A stretch of 64,000 bases of DNA from Symsagittifera roscoffensis (GCF_963678635.1 NC_087068.1:34049436-34113435), one strand, 5' to 3'. Shown: positions 27,276-38,061, counted from the first letter of the stretch. Numbers and translations: made by a program. Notes: generated by a model from the sequence alone, not told the origin.

Positions 27276-27357
27276 GGACAGGGATGGGTTACAAACCCAC
27301 GCACGCAGAACGAAATGAATAGAACTTCAAAGCCTTCACCTCGCGGCCAGCTTGTAA
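27276..27357 (-). pseudogene. tRNA-Ser-like remnant
   Basis: The acceptor 3' end CCCTGTCC and a T arm GTGGG-TTTGTAA-CCCAT remain. The anticodon stem is absent. Confidence 0.4.
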
Positions 27358-30180
27358 GACCAGAGAGCAATTGTTCGATCAAAAATAGACTTGAAGTCTG
27401 TGTATATTATATGTAATGACAAAATAAGCTCTCTGGTCTTACTACAGGACTAGTGCAGATGTTTATATAGACCAAATCGTTTCGCTAACATTTTCAGTTT
27501 TTCTAAGCAACCTGTTAGAGCTTTGAAACTATCAAACGATGCGAAGCGAAAAATTGAGGAAAACCATATTTTTCATTGCTTCCGTTGAGAAATGATTGTT
27601 GTTTGTGGAAAAGTTCAGCCAAAAGCATAACCTCGATTTTTCAAAAATCCAAGCCTTGAATGTCTTCAATAGAAAAACGTATAACATTGGCCATCCGAGT
27701 CCTTAATGAACAAACTTGAAATTTTTCAACGTTTGTTTGCTTGACTAGTCTGCTTAGACTAACTTCAATGTTTTGCGTGCCGATTCTTTCTCCAATTTTT
27801 TGTGACCTGACGAGTTTTTTGGTGAGGTTTTATCAAATTAGGTAAACATCAGTTTTTGTGCCTACCGAATTCCGTTCAGGTGTTGTAAGAAATTACTCGA
27901 CAGGGATGAGTTTCGAACCCACGCACGAAGAACAAATTGAATAACCATTCACCGACTTCACTTCGCGGCCAGCCTGAAATACCAGAAATCAATCATTGGT
28001 AAATTGAATCGAACCAATAAAAAAATAAAGAAATCAAGCCATTGCTCGATCAAAAACGGACTTCATGTCTATGTATATAAAATGTAATGACGAAGTTAGC
28101 ACACTAGACTTAGAATAGGACTGGTGCAAATCTTTTTATAGACCAAATCGTTTCGCTAAAATTTCAAGTTCTCCAAGCAATCTGTTACAGCTTTCAAATT
28201 ATCAAACGAAGCGAAACAAAAAAAAAGAGGAAACTTAAAAAAGAATTGCTTCCGTTGGAAAACGATTGTTTTTTTTTGGAAAGCCATAGCCCAAAAAGTA
28301 ACCTTAATTTTTTCAAAAATCCATGCCTTGAAGCGTTTCAAATGAAAAACGTATAAAATTGGCCATCCGATTTTCTTCATGAACACATTTAAAGTTTTTC
28401 AACGTTTGGTTGCTTGATTAGTTTGCTTAAACGAATTTCAATGGTTTGCGAGCCGATTCTTTCTCCCAACTTTTGTGAAATGACGAACTTTTTGTTGATT
28501 TATTTATCAGTTTTTGTGCCTACCGAATTCAGTTCGGGTGTTTTTACAAAATTACTGGACAGGGATGGGTTTCCAACCCACGCACGCAGAACATATTGAA
28601 TAGCACTTCAATGCCTTAAACTCTCGGGCAGCTAGTAAGATCAGAGGTCAATCAATGGTAAAATGAATCGAACCAATAAAAATTACAGCAAAGTTGCTTC
28701 GCTTCAAATAGAATAGTTCTTTTCAAAACATTAATACAAAAAAAACGTATCAAATCAAGCCAATGATCGAGCAAAAATAGACTTGACGTCTGGGTATACA
28801 AAATATAACGACAAAATAGGCACTCTAGCCGTAGAACAGGACTAGTGCAAATCTTTTTATAGAGCAAATCGTTCCGCTAAATTATCGCTGTTAGAGCTTT
28901 GAAACTATCAAACAAATCAAAACAAAAAAGGGAAACCTATTTTTCATTTGCTTCCAATGCACGCACGCAGAACATATTGATTAACAATTCACCGCCTTCA
29001 CCTCGCTGCCAGCCTGTAAGACCAGAGGTCAATCATTGGTAAATTGAATCGAAAAAATAAAAAATTTAAAGCAATTCAAGCCATTGCTCGATCAAAATCG
29101 GACTTGATGTCTGTGTATATAAAATGTAATGACAATGTTAGTACACTAGTCTTAGAACAGGACTGGTGGAAATCTTTTTATAGACCGAATCGTTTTGCTA
29201 AAATTTCCAATTTTTCTAAGCAACCTGTTAGAGTTTTGAAACTATCAAACGGTGCGAAACAAAAAAATAATGAAAACCTAAATTTATAATGGTTCCGCTG
29301 AAAAAAGATAGTTGTTTGTGGAAAAACTGGCGCAAAAAAGTAACCTGAAGTTTTTCAAAACTCCATGCTTTGAATGGTTTTAATAGAAAAACGTAAAAAA
29401 TTGGCCATCCGATTTTCTTCATGAACAAACTCCAACTTATTTCAACGTTTGTTTGCTTGACTAGTCACCTTAGACGAGCTCCAATAATTTGCGAGCCAAT
29501 TTTTTGTCCAAATTTTTGTATTCTGACAATTTTTTTGGTGAATTATTAATAAAATTAGGTAAACATCACTTTTGTGCCTACCAAATTCATTTCAGGTGTG
29601 TATAAGAAATTAATGGACAGGGATGGGTTTCCAACCCATGCACGGAGAACATATTGAATATCACTTCAACTCCTTCACTTCTCGGGCAACCTGTATGACC
29701 AGAAGTCAATTTTTTGTAAAATGAATCAAACCAATAAAAAATTAAAGCAAATTTGCTTCGCTTCAAATAGAATAGTTTTTTTTCTCAAATTAAAAAAACG
29801 TATGAAATCAAGCCATTGATCGATCAAAAAAGTTTTGACGTCTGTGTATAGAAAACATAATGACAAAATAAGCACTCTAGTTGTAGAAAAGGACAGTTGC
29901 AAATCTTTTTAAGAGCAAATCGTTTCGCTAACATTTCAAGTTTTTCTAAGCAACCTGTCAGAGCTTTGAAACTATCAAACAAATCAAAACAAAAAATCAG
30001 AGAAACCTATTTTGAATTGCTTCCAATGAAAATCGATAGTTATTTGTGGAAAAACGCGGCCAAAAAACTCCATGCCTTGAATGGTTTCAAAAGAAAAACG
30101 TATAACATTGGCCATCCAATTTTCTTCATGAACAAACTTAGTAGTAGAAGAGTGAGGGAGAATGGGGGTGGTTGCTGAAC

Positions 30181-30298
30181 CCCATGTATTAACATAGGCT
30201 AAAGAGTATCCGGTCAGCAACCTATGTATTAAGATAGGGAATAGAGTTCCCTATGTATTAAGATAGGGAATAGGTTTCCCAATGTATTAAGATAGCAG
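30181..30298. repeat. subterminal repeats at the Polinton left end
   Basis: Four spaced copies of a motif close to CCTATGTATTAAGATAGG at about 30181, 30221, 30249 and 30278. Each has imperfect dyad symmetry (CCTAT ... ATAGG) and they are separated by 28-40 bp. Their position just inside the terminus suggests sites for integrase or replication protein binding; that is inference. Confidence 0.65.
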
Positions 30299-30569
30299 GT
30301 TTCAGATGGTAAAGTTTCAGAAAAAATTTTGGCGCCCGAATTTTTTGAATTCGGTTTTGCCGATACTTGCGTTTCTTAGCTAGCTTCTACAGTTTAGATG
30401 TTTTGATTTTGTTTTACAGGTTTGATTCAACGAGAAAACTATCTAAAACTATACTGAAACCTAACGAAACTTCGAGTAAAAAATAACATGTTTGGGGAAT
30501 AAAGTTAAACTCAAAACATGAATTATATTAATCACTGCTTCGTATAATCAAATTACCACAAGTTTACAG
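30299..30569. other. non-coding left subterminal region
   Basis: No gene is supported between the subterminal repeats and the polymerase 3' end. It holds a hairpin at about 30336-30354 (CCGAATT, 5-nt loop, AATTCGG) preceded by GGCG. Confidence 0.4.
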
Positions 30570-31039
30570 TTAGTTAATCAATACTGAATTGAATGCTATT
30601 TCACTATCAGTTATATACAAGTTCAAAGGTTTTGTGTAAACTCCGTCGTCCTGAACCTGTCTTTTAGGGTAAATGTTGCTCAATCCCTTCTTTGTTTGCT
30701 CGTATGTAGCAACCAAATGATTAATGGTTCGAAACCCTCTGTTTGTTGAATTCAAGTTGATTGCTTCATCGAGTACTTTTCTGTAATTTTCCATAGGATC
30801 ATCAACGGATTCCTCTAGATTTCTTTTATTCAATCTTTACTGCTAATTTTTATCTTGTCTGATTTGTTGTCATAGCAACAACAAGTCTTGCTACATGAAC
30901 ATAGCATCTCCGTACACCTAAATTCTTCTTTGAACGCACCAGGCTCTCGTTTATCATGCTTCTTGTGAACGCTACAACATGTTCGTGGAAAAATTCAAAT
31001 TTGAATCTGCTCTAAATTAATCTCTGCAAACTTTTTCTC
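30570..31039 (-). pseudogene. polB: PolB C-terminal tail fragment
   Basis: A frame around 30,837-30,960 encodes HKKHDKREPGAFKEEF followed by a Cys cluster (EMLCSCSKTCCCYD), then breaks at about 30,836. The next frame carries the last 87 codons (LNKRNLEES ... TKPLNLYITD), ending at 30570. The 87-codon segment opens with TTG rather than ATG because it is an internal part of a longer gene. A Cys-rich tail with a final PLNL-like end is what I recall for invertebrate Polinton polymerases. Confidence 0.8.
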
Positions 31040-31607
31040 TCAGTTTTTCTCAGTCACCTTCTTTCTCCGGACGCGTACAACCATACAAATTTTCCTCAGC
31101 AAATCTGGGTCCAATTTTAATTCCTCAAACTTATTTACATCACAAAACTTGCCGAAAAAATTGTAGTAAAGCTCAAGCATTCTCAGCTTTGCATACTGCA
31201 GAATGAAAAATCCGACTATTATGGGTTCTGTGTGCTCAATTGTTGACTTTAGTAACTCAATCTCGTACAAGTCTTTCTGAATAGTGTTCAACCGTTTGAA
31301 AAAGTGTTCATTAATTGCTTTGTGTGTTTTCTCATCATTCAAATACTTTGTGATCGTATGTCTCGATCTGTCCATTATCTGAATTACCAAAAAGCTTCAT
31401 AGTCTCTGCAACAGCACCGGATAAAGGGTTCTCATCTCCTTTCCTTCTAGCACCAACAACTGATTGAACAAACTTGTTGAAGGATTTTTGACGAAGATAC
31501 TGTACAAAATGATAAATTTTTGTACACTGTAAGCCAAGCTTCATATGAAAAATGAAAAGAAGGGTAAGGATGGAACTATTTTCTAGTTTGAAACTAGATA
31601 TTAGCAT
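31040..31607 (-). pseudogene. polB: PolB palm, motifs B and C, copy A
   Basis: Frame 31335-31607 includes QKSFNKFVQSVVGARRKG and motif B in the form ETMKLFGNS, then shifts. Frame 31040-31390 continues with IMDRSRHTITKYLNDEKTH and YAKLRMLELYYNFF. Motif C, normally D-T-D-S, reads LDPDLL here. The serine and the intervening threonine are lost, so metal coordination and catalysis would be impaired. Confidence 0.85.
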
Positions 31608-31667
31608 TCGCTAAGGATGCTTAGGAAGATCATTTTTAATGGCATAATTTTGCATAGATTCTCCAAC

Positions 31668-32458
31668 TTAATTTCTTCCAACTTCAGTGTTTTTAAAAAA
31701 AGGAGGAAATTTAGAAAATTTTGCTTTCAGTTCAACTGGAACAACTAAGTCACACGGAATATAGCCATAAAGAGATCCATATCTTATTTTTCCCAATAAA
31801 GAATCAGTAGAGAGAGGTCTTTCGTAGGGAAAGTTGGATCGGATAAGATTCTTAATTTTTTCGTTCGTTTTGAAGTTTTGCCACCACTCACATCTCTTTG
31901 ATTTTGTAATCTTTGTTGCGAATATACTCACATCTCAAGTCATCCATCCCTCTCATTTTTTTCCTCTCTCAATATCTTTCTCATTAAGTGAGGGACGAGT
32001 CTCCTGGCAAGGAAAAAATGGTAATAGCATCCCATTGCTTCAAACACAGTTTTGAAGTGATCACAAAATCCATCTACATTGAAACTGTCAATTTTCTTTT
32101 GTTTTCCAGATGTGTGGAAGCTCTCAATTCTGCATTCTGGTCTTGTTTCTTGGTAGTAAGACATCACCATGGTCTCAAAGCTTCGAGATCGGTTATGTCT
32201 AGCCTTGAATTTTTGCATATCGGAATCAAACTCCCATCTAAGGTACAATCATGTTGGCATGTCTTGACACATTGAATAGGGATAGAACTGCCTGGCATCA
32301 ATTCCAACGATTGATTTGCAGATATTTGATGAATCACTGATAAAAGTTTTATCCACAACAGCTTTTCGCGTAAACACAATTGATGGTCCACCCGTCATAT
32401 CCTCTCTAATTTTCTGGCACAAATTCTTACCATTTTTGCTAGATTTGGAAAAGTACAT
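31668..32458 (-). pseudogene. polB: PolB motif A and insert region, copy A
   Basis: One frame runs from 32458 to 31940. It includes REDMTGGPSIVFTRKAVVD and motif A as GIDARQFYPYSM with the catalytic Asp kept, then an in-frame TGA at 32249-32251 within MPT*LYLRW. It continues through MSYYQETRPECRIESFHTSG and stops at 31940. A second frame (31668-31931) encodes CEWWQNFKTNEK ... LYGYIPCDLVVP. The same TGA occurs in copies B and C. Confidence 0.85.
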
Positions 32459-32550
32459 CCAAGTTTTAACATATCAATTTTTTTCTGATGATAAAATTGA
32501 ACTATTTTTTGCATTGCTTCAAGGGTTGGAACAACATCTTTGTTGTTGTA

Positions 32551-33240
32551 TCACTGCAAAAAATCTTTAAATGTAGTCTTTCCATGTTTCTGCCAAATCT
32601 CCTGTAAATATTTGTAATTTTCCCATCCAGTTGCAGGTACTGACCTAATTTGAAGTTTCTTTAGTACTTTCTGCTTATCAAGTCCACTTGACCTCAACTT
32701 TTGATAATCCTGAAAGTCTTTATCAAGAGGGTTGTTGTTTCTCAGTTTACTGAAAAAGGCTTCGTATGGAGGTAATTCTTCATTCTCGAGCTCGTTCGCA
32801 CTGTCAAACCACTCATAAGGAAAAAAAATTTTTTTTAACTCACTTGCTTTGTAGGCTTTAAGAAAGGAGCCTAGAGATGTTGCTCCACCCAAAAATTTCA
32901 TGATGTCTCCAAACTGGAAAGATATGAAATCGTTAGCCTTTTTGATAACCATAGGTTCAGCTTCTTTATCATTGATTAAGTAGGGAATCAGATAGCTCTT
33001 GATCATGTTCAGATCATATCTTCCACTGTTAAAACCAAATATAGGTAAGGTGTTAACAAACCTCTCCAGATTTTGTTTCAAATCAATCAGCTGATTCTTC
33101 TGCATTCTCAAAAACTGAGTTGATATATCAGTTTCCTCTGTATCTTCTCTAGAATTGTCTTCATATTCAAAACTTTCTTTTGAATGATTTCGAGATCTTT
33201 TATTCAACTTTGTGCTCAACTTTGTGCTCTTTGTTCTCAA
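32551..33240 (-). pseudogene. polB: PolB exonuclease region (Exo II), copy A, 229-codon open frame
   Basis: The longest open stretch in the window. It carries Exo II as FGFNSGRYDLN, then ISFQFGDIMKFLGGATSLGSF and KKIFFPYEWFD. Relative to copy C it lacks five residues between FGD and IMKF, from a 15-bp deletion at an ATGTC direct repeat. The frame opens upstream at the junction with copy B, so it has no native start codon. Confidence 0.85.
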
Positions 33241-34664
33241 TTGTTGACTTTAGTAACTCAATCTCGTACAAAACTCTCTGAACAGTGTTTAATCGTTTGA
33301 AGGGTGGTTCAATAATTGCTTTGTGTGTTTTCTCATCATTCAAGTAATTTGTGATCGTATGTCTCGATCTGTCCATTATCTGCTAATCGTAGTATGAATT
33401 ACCTAAAAGCTTCATAGTATCTGCAACAACACCGGATAAAGGGTTCTCATCTCCTTCCCTTCTAGCATCAACAACTGATTGAACAAACTTGTTGAAGCTT
33501 TTATGAAAATTGAAAAGAAGGGTAATGATGGAACATTTTTCTAGTTTGAAACTAGATATCAGCATTCGCTGGGGATGCTTAAGAAGATCATTTTCAATGG
33601 CATAATTTTGCATATAGCATATATTCTCCAATGTAATTTCTTCCAACTTCAGTGTTTTTTTTTGAAAAAAAGAAGGAAAATAAGAAATCTTTGCTTTCAG
33701 TTCATGTGAAACAACTCAGTCACACGGAAAATAGACATAAAGACATCCATCTCTTATTTTTCCCAATAAAGAATCATTAGAGAGAGGTCTTTTGTATGGA
33801 AAGTTGGATCGGATATGATTCTTAAATTTTTCGTTCATTTTGAAGTTTTGCCACCACTCACATACCCACATCTCTTTGATTTTGTAATCTTTTTCGCAAA
33901 TTTACTCACGTCTCAAGTCATCCATATCTCTCATTTTTTTCCCTCTCTCAATATCTTTCTCGCTAAGTGAGGGACGAGTCTCCTGGCAAGGACAAAATGG
34001 TAATAGCATCCCATTGCTTCAAACACAGTTTTGCAGTGATCACAATATCCATCTATATTGAAACATACAATTTTTTTATTTCCAGATGTGTGGAAGCTTT
34101 CAATTCTGCATTCTGTTCTTGTTTCTTGGTAGTAAGACATCGCCGTAATCTCAAAGCTTTGAGATCGGTTATGTCTAGCCTTGCATTTTTGCATATCGGA
34201 ATCAAACTCCCATCTTGTGTACAATCATGTTGGCATGTCTTGACTCCTTGAATAAGGATAGAACTGGCTGGCGTCAATTCCAACAATTGATTTGCAGATA
34301 TTTGATGAATCTCTGATAAAAGCTTTGTCCACAACAGCTTTCCGCGTAAACACAATTGATGGTCCACCTGTCATATCCTCTCTAATTTTCTGGCACAAAT
34401 CTCTATCAGTTTCGCAAAATGGGTAGAATTTTTCATTGGTTGATTTGTGCAGACAAATATTTGCTAGATTTGGAAGAATACATCCAAGTTTTTACAAATC
34501 ATTTTTTTTCTGATGATAAAATTGAACCATTTTTTTCATTGCTTCAGGGGTTGGAACAACATCTTTGTTGTTGTATCACTACAAAAAATCTTTAAATGTA
34601 GTCATTCCATGTTTCTGCCAACTCTCGTGTAAATAATTTTAATTTTCCCATCAAGATGCGTGTA
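33241..34664 (-). pseudogene. polB: PolB partial duplicate, copy B
   Basis: Aligns to copy A from about 31,237 to about 32,640. It keeps motif A as GIDASQFYPYS with the Asp, the shared TGA after MPT, and motif B as KLLGNSYYD. It lacks motif C and the exonuclease part. Open segments are at 33383-33646 and 33931-34250. The junction with copy C (about 34,660) has short shared sequence (GTAC). Confidence 0.85.
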
Positions 34665-36430
34665 CAAATTTTTGTACACTGTAAGCCAAGCTCCATATGA
34701 AAATTGAAAAGAAGGGTAATGATGGAACCATTTTATAGTTTGGAACTAGATATTAGCATTCGCTGGGGATGCTTAAGAAGATCATTTTCATTGGCATAAT
34801 TTTGCATATATTCACCAATGTAATTTCTTCCAACTTCAGTGTTTTTAAAAAATGGAGGATAATTAGAAATCTTTGCTTTCAGTTCATCTGGAACAACTAA
34901 GTTACACGAAATATAGCCATAAAGAGATCCATCTCTTATTTTTCCCAATAAAAAATCAGTAGAGAGAGGTCTTTTGTAGGGAAAGTTGGATCGGATATGT
35001 TTCTTACTTTTTTCGTTCGTTTTGAAGTTTTGCCACCACTCACATTCCCACATCTCTTTGATTTTGTAATCTTTTTCGCGATTGCACTCACGTCTCAAGT
35101 CATCCATCTCTCTCATTTTTTCCTCTATCAATATCTTTCTCGCTAAGTGAGGGACGAGTCTCCTGTGAAGGTAAAAATGATAATAGCATCCCAGTGCTTC
35201 AAACACAGTTTTGCAGTGATCGCAATATCAATCTACATTGAAACAGTCAATTTTTTTTTGATTTCCAGATGTGTGGAAGCTCTCAATTCTACATTCTGAC
35301 TTTGCTTCTTGGTAGTAAGACATCACCATATTCTCAAAGCTTCGAGATGGGTTATGTCTAGCATTGAATTTTTGCATATCGGAACGAAACTCCCATCTTG
35401 TGTACAATCATGTTGGCATGTCTTGACACATTGAATAGGGATTGAACCGGCTTTCATAAATTCAAACGATTGATTTGCAGATTTTTGATGAATCCCTGAT
35501 AAAAATTTTGTCCACAACAGCTTTTCGCGAAAACACAATTGATGGTCCATCCGTCATATCCTCTCTAATATTCTGGCGCAAATCTCTATCAATTTTGCAA
35601 AATGGGTAGAATTTTTCATTATTTGATTTGTGCAGACAAATATTTGCTCGATTTGGAAGAGTACATCCAAGTTTTAACATATCATTTTCTTTCTGATGAT
35701 AAAATTGAACCTTTTTTGCATTGCTTCAAGGGTTGGAACAACATCTTTGTTGTTGTATCACTGCAAAAAATCTTTGAATGTAGTCATTCCATGTTTCTGC
35801 CATATCTCGTGTTAATATTTGTAATTTTCCCATCCAGATGCGGGTACTGACTTGATTTGAAATTTTTTAGTACTTTCTGCTCATCAAGTCCACTTGACCT
35901 CAACTTTTGATAATCCTTAAAGTCTCTATCAAGAGGGTCGTTGTTTCTCAATTTACTGAAAAAGGCTTCGTAGGAGGTAATTCTTCATTCTCGAGCTTGT
36001 TCGCACTGTCAAACAACTCATAAGGGAAGAACTTTTTTTTATCTCACTTCCAACATCTCTCCAGAGATGTTGCTCCACCCAAAAATTTCATGATGTCGAG
36101 AACTTGTATGTCTCCAAACTTGAAAGATATGAAATTCCTAGCCTTTTTGATAACCATAGGTTCAGCTTCTTTATCATTGATTAAGAAGGGATTCAGTTAG
36201 CTCTTGATCAAGTTCAGATCTTATTTTCAACTGTTGAGTCCAAATCCAGGTAACGTGTTAACAAACCTCTCCAGATTTTGTTTCAAATCAATCAGCTGAT
36301 TTTTCTGCATTCTTAAAAACAGAGTTGACATATCAGTTTCCTCTGTATCTTTTATACAATCGTCTTCATATTCAAAATTTACAGTTGAATGATATCGACA
36401 TCTTTCATTCAATCCTTGGACATCAGCTCA
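34665..36430 (-). pseudogene. polB: PolB partial duplicate, copy C
   Basis: Aligns to copy A from about 31,510 to about 33,200. Open segments are at 34733-35206 (CEWWQNFKTNEK region), 35462-35680 (REDMTDGPSIVF) and 36227-36412 (upstream of Exo II, ending FGLNS). Motif A is destroyed: the position of the catalytic Asp reads Tyr, after a stop (V*IYESRFNPYSM). It retains FGDIQVLDIMKFLGG, including residues deleted in copy A. The shared TGA is also present. Confidence 0.85.
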
Positions 36431-36782
36431 TAACTACTCTGTCAACTTCTAGAAAATTTAGTTCTCATTTCGAGTTTATTTTTCTCAGCCAAAAGTCCGA
36501 TGATTACAAAGTCGATAATAAGCTTTTGCGGATCCTTGTTACGAAGAAAAATTGAAAAATTGGTTCATCTATCAGGTTCGAGGATATTGATACAGAATTT
36601 GGAACGTGTTTTCCAATCCAGGTAGTTGTTTGGGTAACTTTCAGTTCATCTGATGAAACACATATCGACTCAAAATTGAAAATGGGTAGGTTGTTGAACA
36701 GTGTGTTATCTTTCGAAACTGGGATTTTGAAACCTTCCTTTTTTTTAAATAGCGTTTCTCGGAGTGTTTATACCTTGTTTGG
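36431..36782 (-). pseudogene. polB: PolB Exo I region, catalytic Asp replaced
   Basis: One frame reads LFNNLPIFNFESICV, then TTTWIGKHVPNSVSISSNL, then EPIF. In the family the Exo I motif is D-x-E in this context. Here it is N-F-E, so the first metal ligand is changed. A TAA lies upstream (NKV*TLRE). The frame then shifts to a stretch with LIIDFVIIGLLAEKNK. Confidence 0.75.
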
Positions 36783-36997
36783 CTAAATGTGTCGAACTAT
36801 ATCTTTACAAGTCATAAGATGTCTGTTGAAGTTTTCTGATCTGTTGAAGAGACAGTCACAGCTAGGACATCGGAAACACTTGAAGAAAGAATCAATATCA
36901 TTCGTATGAATGATATGATTGTTGAATCTTAGCAATTTCACTGTTTTTTCGAGTTTTCCATTACTTCGCCTGGCTATTTCTCCATTATATTCTCCTT
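36783..36997 (-). pseudogene. polB: PolB N-terminal C2H2-type zinc finger segment
   Basis: The frame reads GEIARRSNGKLEKTVKLLRFN, then FKCFRCPSCDCLFNR with a downstream H and C (HLMTC), and ends at TAG 36783-36785. It overlaps the end of the preceding frame, so a one-base shift separates the two. The C-x2-C ... H-x3-C spacing supports a zinc-binding finger. Confidence 0.75.
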
Positions 36998-37444
36998 TTG
37001 AATATCAAAATCATAGATGAATAGGTTACGTTCAACTATTCCCTCTACAAGAGGTAAATCATTAATGACAACTCCGCGAAGGGTATTCGGAGTGTATCCA
37101 GATTTTGATATAAACTCTGTAAATAATTGAGATGTATGAGCATCGAGGTTACTATGGCCATGCAAATACCTTGTTAACGCACGGGAAAGACAAAGATGAT
37201 CTTTGTATGGTTGTTTATCTTGGTCCGATAAAAGACAGTTTACTTGCGTATGTCGTAGTAAAGGTTCAGGCAAGACAGAGTCTGGACATATCATTGTGAT
37301 GTTTTTCAGTAGTGCAGCAAAAATAGTAACTTTTGTGATCAATTTGAACCTCCAGTTTGTGTTCTGACGTTCTTGAGTGCATTTCTCCACGATATCAAAT
37401 TTTTCAACTTTCCCTGGATTCAAATCAAATCCGCTTTCGTACAC
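36974..37444 (-). pseudogene. polB: PolB N-terminal OTU-like segment
   Basis: A 156-codon open stretch with NTNWRFKLITKVTIFAALLK, then DHLCLSRALTRYLHG and VERNLFIYDFD. The D-x-L-C-L-x-R-A pattern and the later hydrophobic N-x-x-x-Y-D resemble OTU cysteine protease fragments known in N-terminal extensions of these polymerases; this is tentative. It overlaps the upstream frame by about 25 bp, marking a frameshift. Confidence 0.65.
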
Positions 37445-38061
37445 AGTAAATACGGTTTTTCGAACAAAGTATGGTTTTCGTGTGCTTTATAATACCGATA
37501 TTCTCCCGTTTCGACATTACGGAGAACAAATCCAAGAGCAATTTTGATTTTTGCGGCGGAATCCAGCTTGTTGAAGACTTCTTCAAGCTTCTCCTTGATA
37601 ATCTTGGTATCTAACTTTGACATTTGAAAGTTAAATACCTTATGACTCCCATTCTCCATCTCAGTGTCCACCAGGAAATGCTGACAAGCACTCAACTCAT
37701 CTTTGAGTTTCTCTCCATCTTCCGCTTCCTCCTGCACAATCTTGTTCAAGTCTGCCACCGTATCATTTGGCTTTCGTTGTTTCGCCCCATGTTCTTTTCT
37801 CCGTTGTTGTTGGAGCGAGTAGTAACTCGGAAACTCTTTTTCGCAAGACGAGCTAACCGTTGATTGCTTGAAAGTTGTTGGAGCATGTTTTTTGGCCACA
37901 TGATAGTTCGTTTCTTGTTGATTGTAAGTGAAATACCTACACTCGGAACGAGAAATAACTCCTCGCACGCAATTTTTACTATGTCGAGCCCCATCGAACC
38001 TCCTGTACTCTTTGTCACAGGCCTCACATGTCTTTTTCTCATTCCTGTTGAGTGAAGGCAT
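37420..38061 (-). pseudogene. polB: PolB N-terminus with zinc-finger motifs
   Basis: ATG at 38059-38061 starts MPSLNRNEKKTCEACDKEY. The 213-codon frame has a first finger C-x2-C ... H-x4-C, a second with one Cys missing (SRSECRYF ... HVAKKH), and a third degenerate one (SSCEKEFPSYYSL). It then has LSACQHFLVDTEMEN and a KEKLEEVFNKLDSAAK stretch. The start is chosen because it is the first ATG and the family begins the same way. The frame ends at 37420 by frameshift. Confidence 0.8.

Larger units (their letters stand above)
1..30139. repeat. tRNA-Ser(GCU)-derived tandem satellite array
   Basis: About 45 tandem units of roughly 420-750 bp. Most contain an 82-86 nt type II tRNA-like sequence: GACAGGG-like acceptor, GGCCGAGTGG-like A box, anticodon loop CTGCTAA, long variable arm, GGTTCGAATCC-like B box, G discriminator. 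TTAGTTTTT follows 3-4 bp after the tRNA end and would serve as a Pol III terminator. The spacer holds conserved blocks, including a hairpin around AGAACAGGACTAG, GCTTCAAATAGAATA, and CCTGTTAGAGCTTT. tRNA-like copies are on + up to about 7.6 kb and on - from about 8.04 kb. Beyond those listed separately, copies lie near 2241, 3680, 5135, 5587, 7491 (+) and near 8659, 9804, 10535, 11993, 15514, 16873, 17610, 18867, 20679, 21408, 22132, 22808, 23364, 24039, 25271, 25924, 26601, 27897, 28557, 28957 (partial) and 29613 (-). No protein gene is supported here; open frames are short and cross the repeats. Confidence 0.87.
30570..38061 (-). pseudogene. polB: Polinton protein-primed DNA polymerase B, broken and internally triplicated
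   Basis: The gene would replicate the element from its protein-primed ends. Reading from the 5' end at 38061: Cys/His zinc-finger motifs, an OTU-like stretch, another zinc finger, Exo I, then Exo II, polymerase motifs A, B and C, and a Cys-rich C-terminal tail. The core is present in three tandem partial copies (A 31237-33240, B 33241-34664, C 34665-36430). Only copy A continues into the C-terminal part, and only copy C joins the N-terminal part. Multiple frameshifts and stops, plus substitutions in Exo I and motif C, make it non-functional. No intron signals were needed to follow the alignment. Confidence 0.9.

Noticed and set aside
1-30139. tRNA-derived SINE family
   Set aside because: Copies are strictly tandem with conserved spacer, and there is no dispersed insertion, poly-A or LINE-like 3' tail with target duplications. 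A SINE ancestor cannot be excluded.
1833-30220. Many 60-99 codon ORFs such as FVAQVFSNKIIFFQWE or FASFDSFKALTGCLEKL
   Set aside because: They are repeat-spacer translations on either strand, often opening with TTG, and change frame from unit to unit.
31834-34251. + strand ORFs opposite PolB (31834-32055, 31988-32275, 33967-34251) and the - strand frames at 32164-32391 and 34053-34367
   Set aside because: These are antisense or shifted readings of polymerase sequence. They recur in copies A and B only because the DNA is duplicated.
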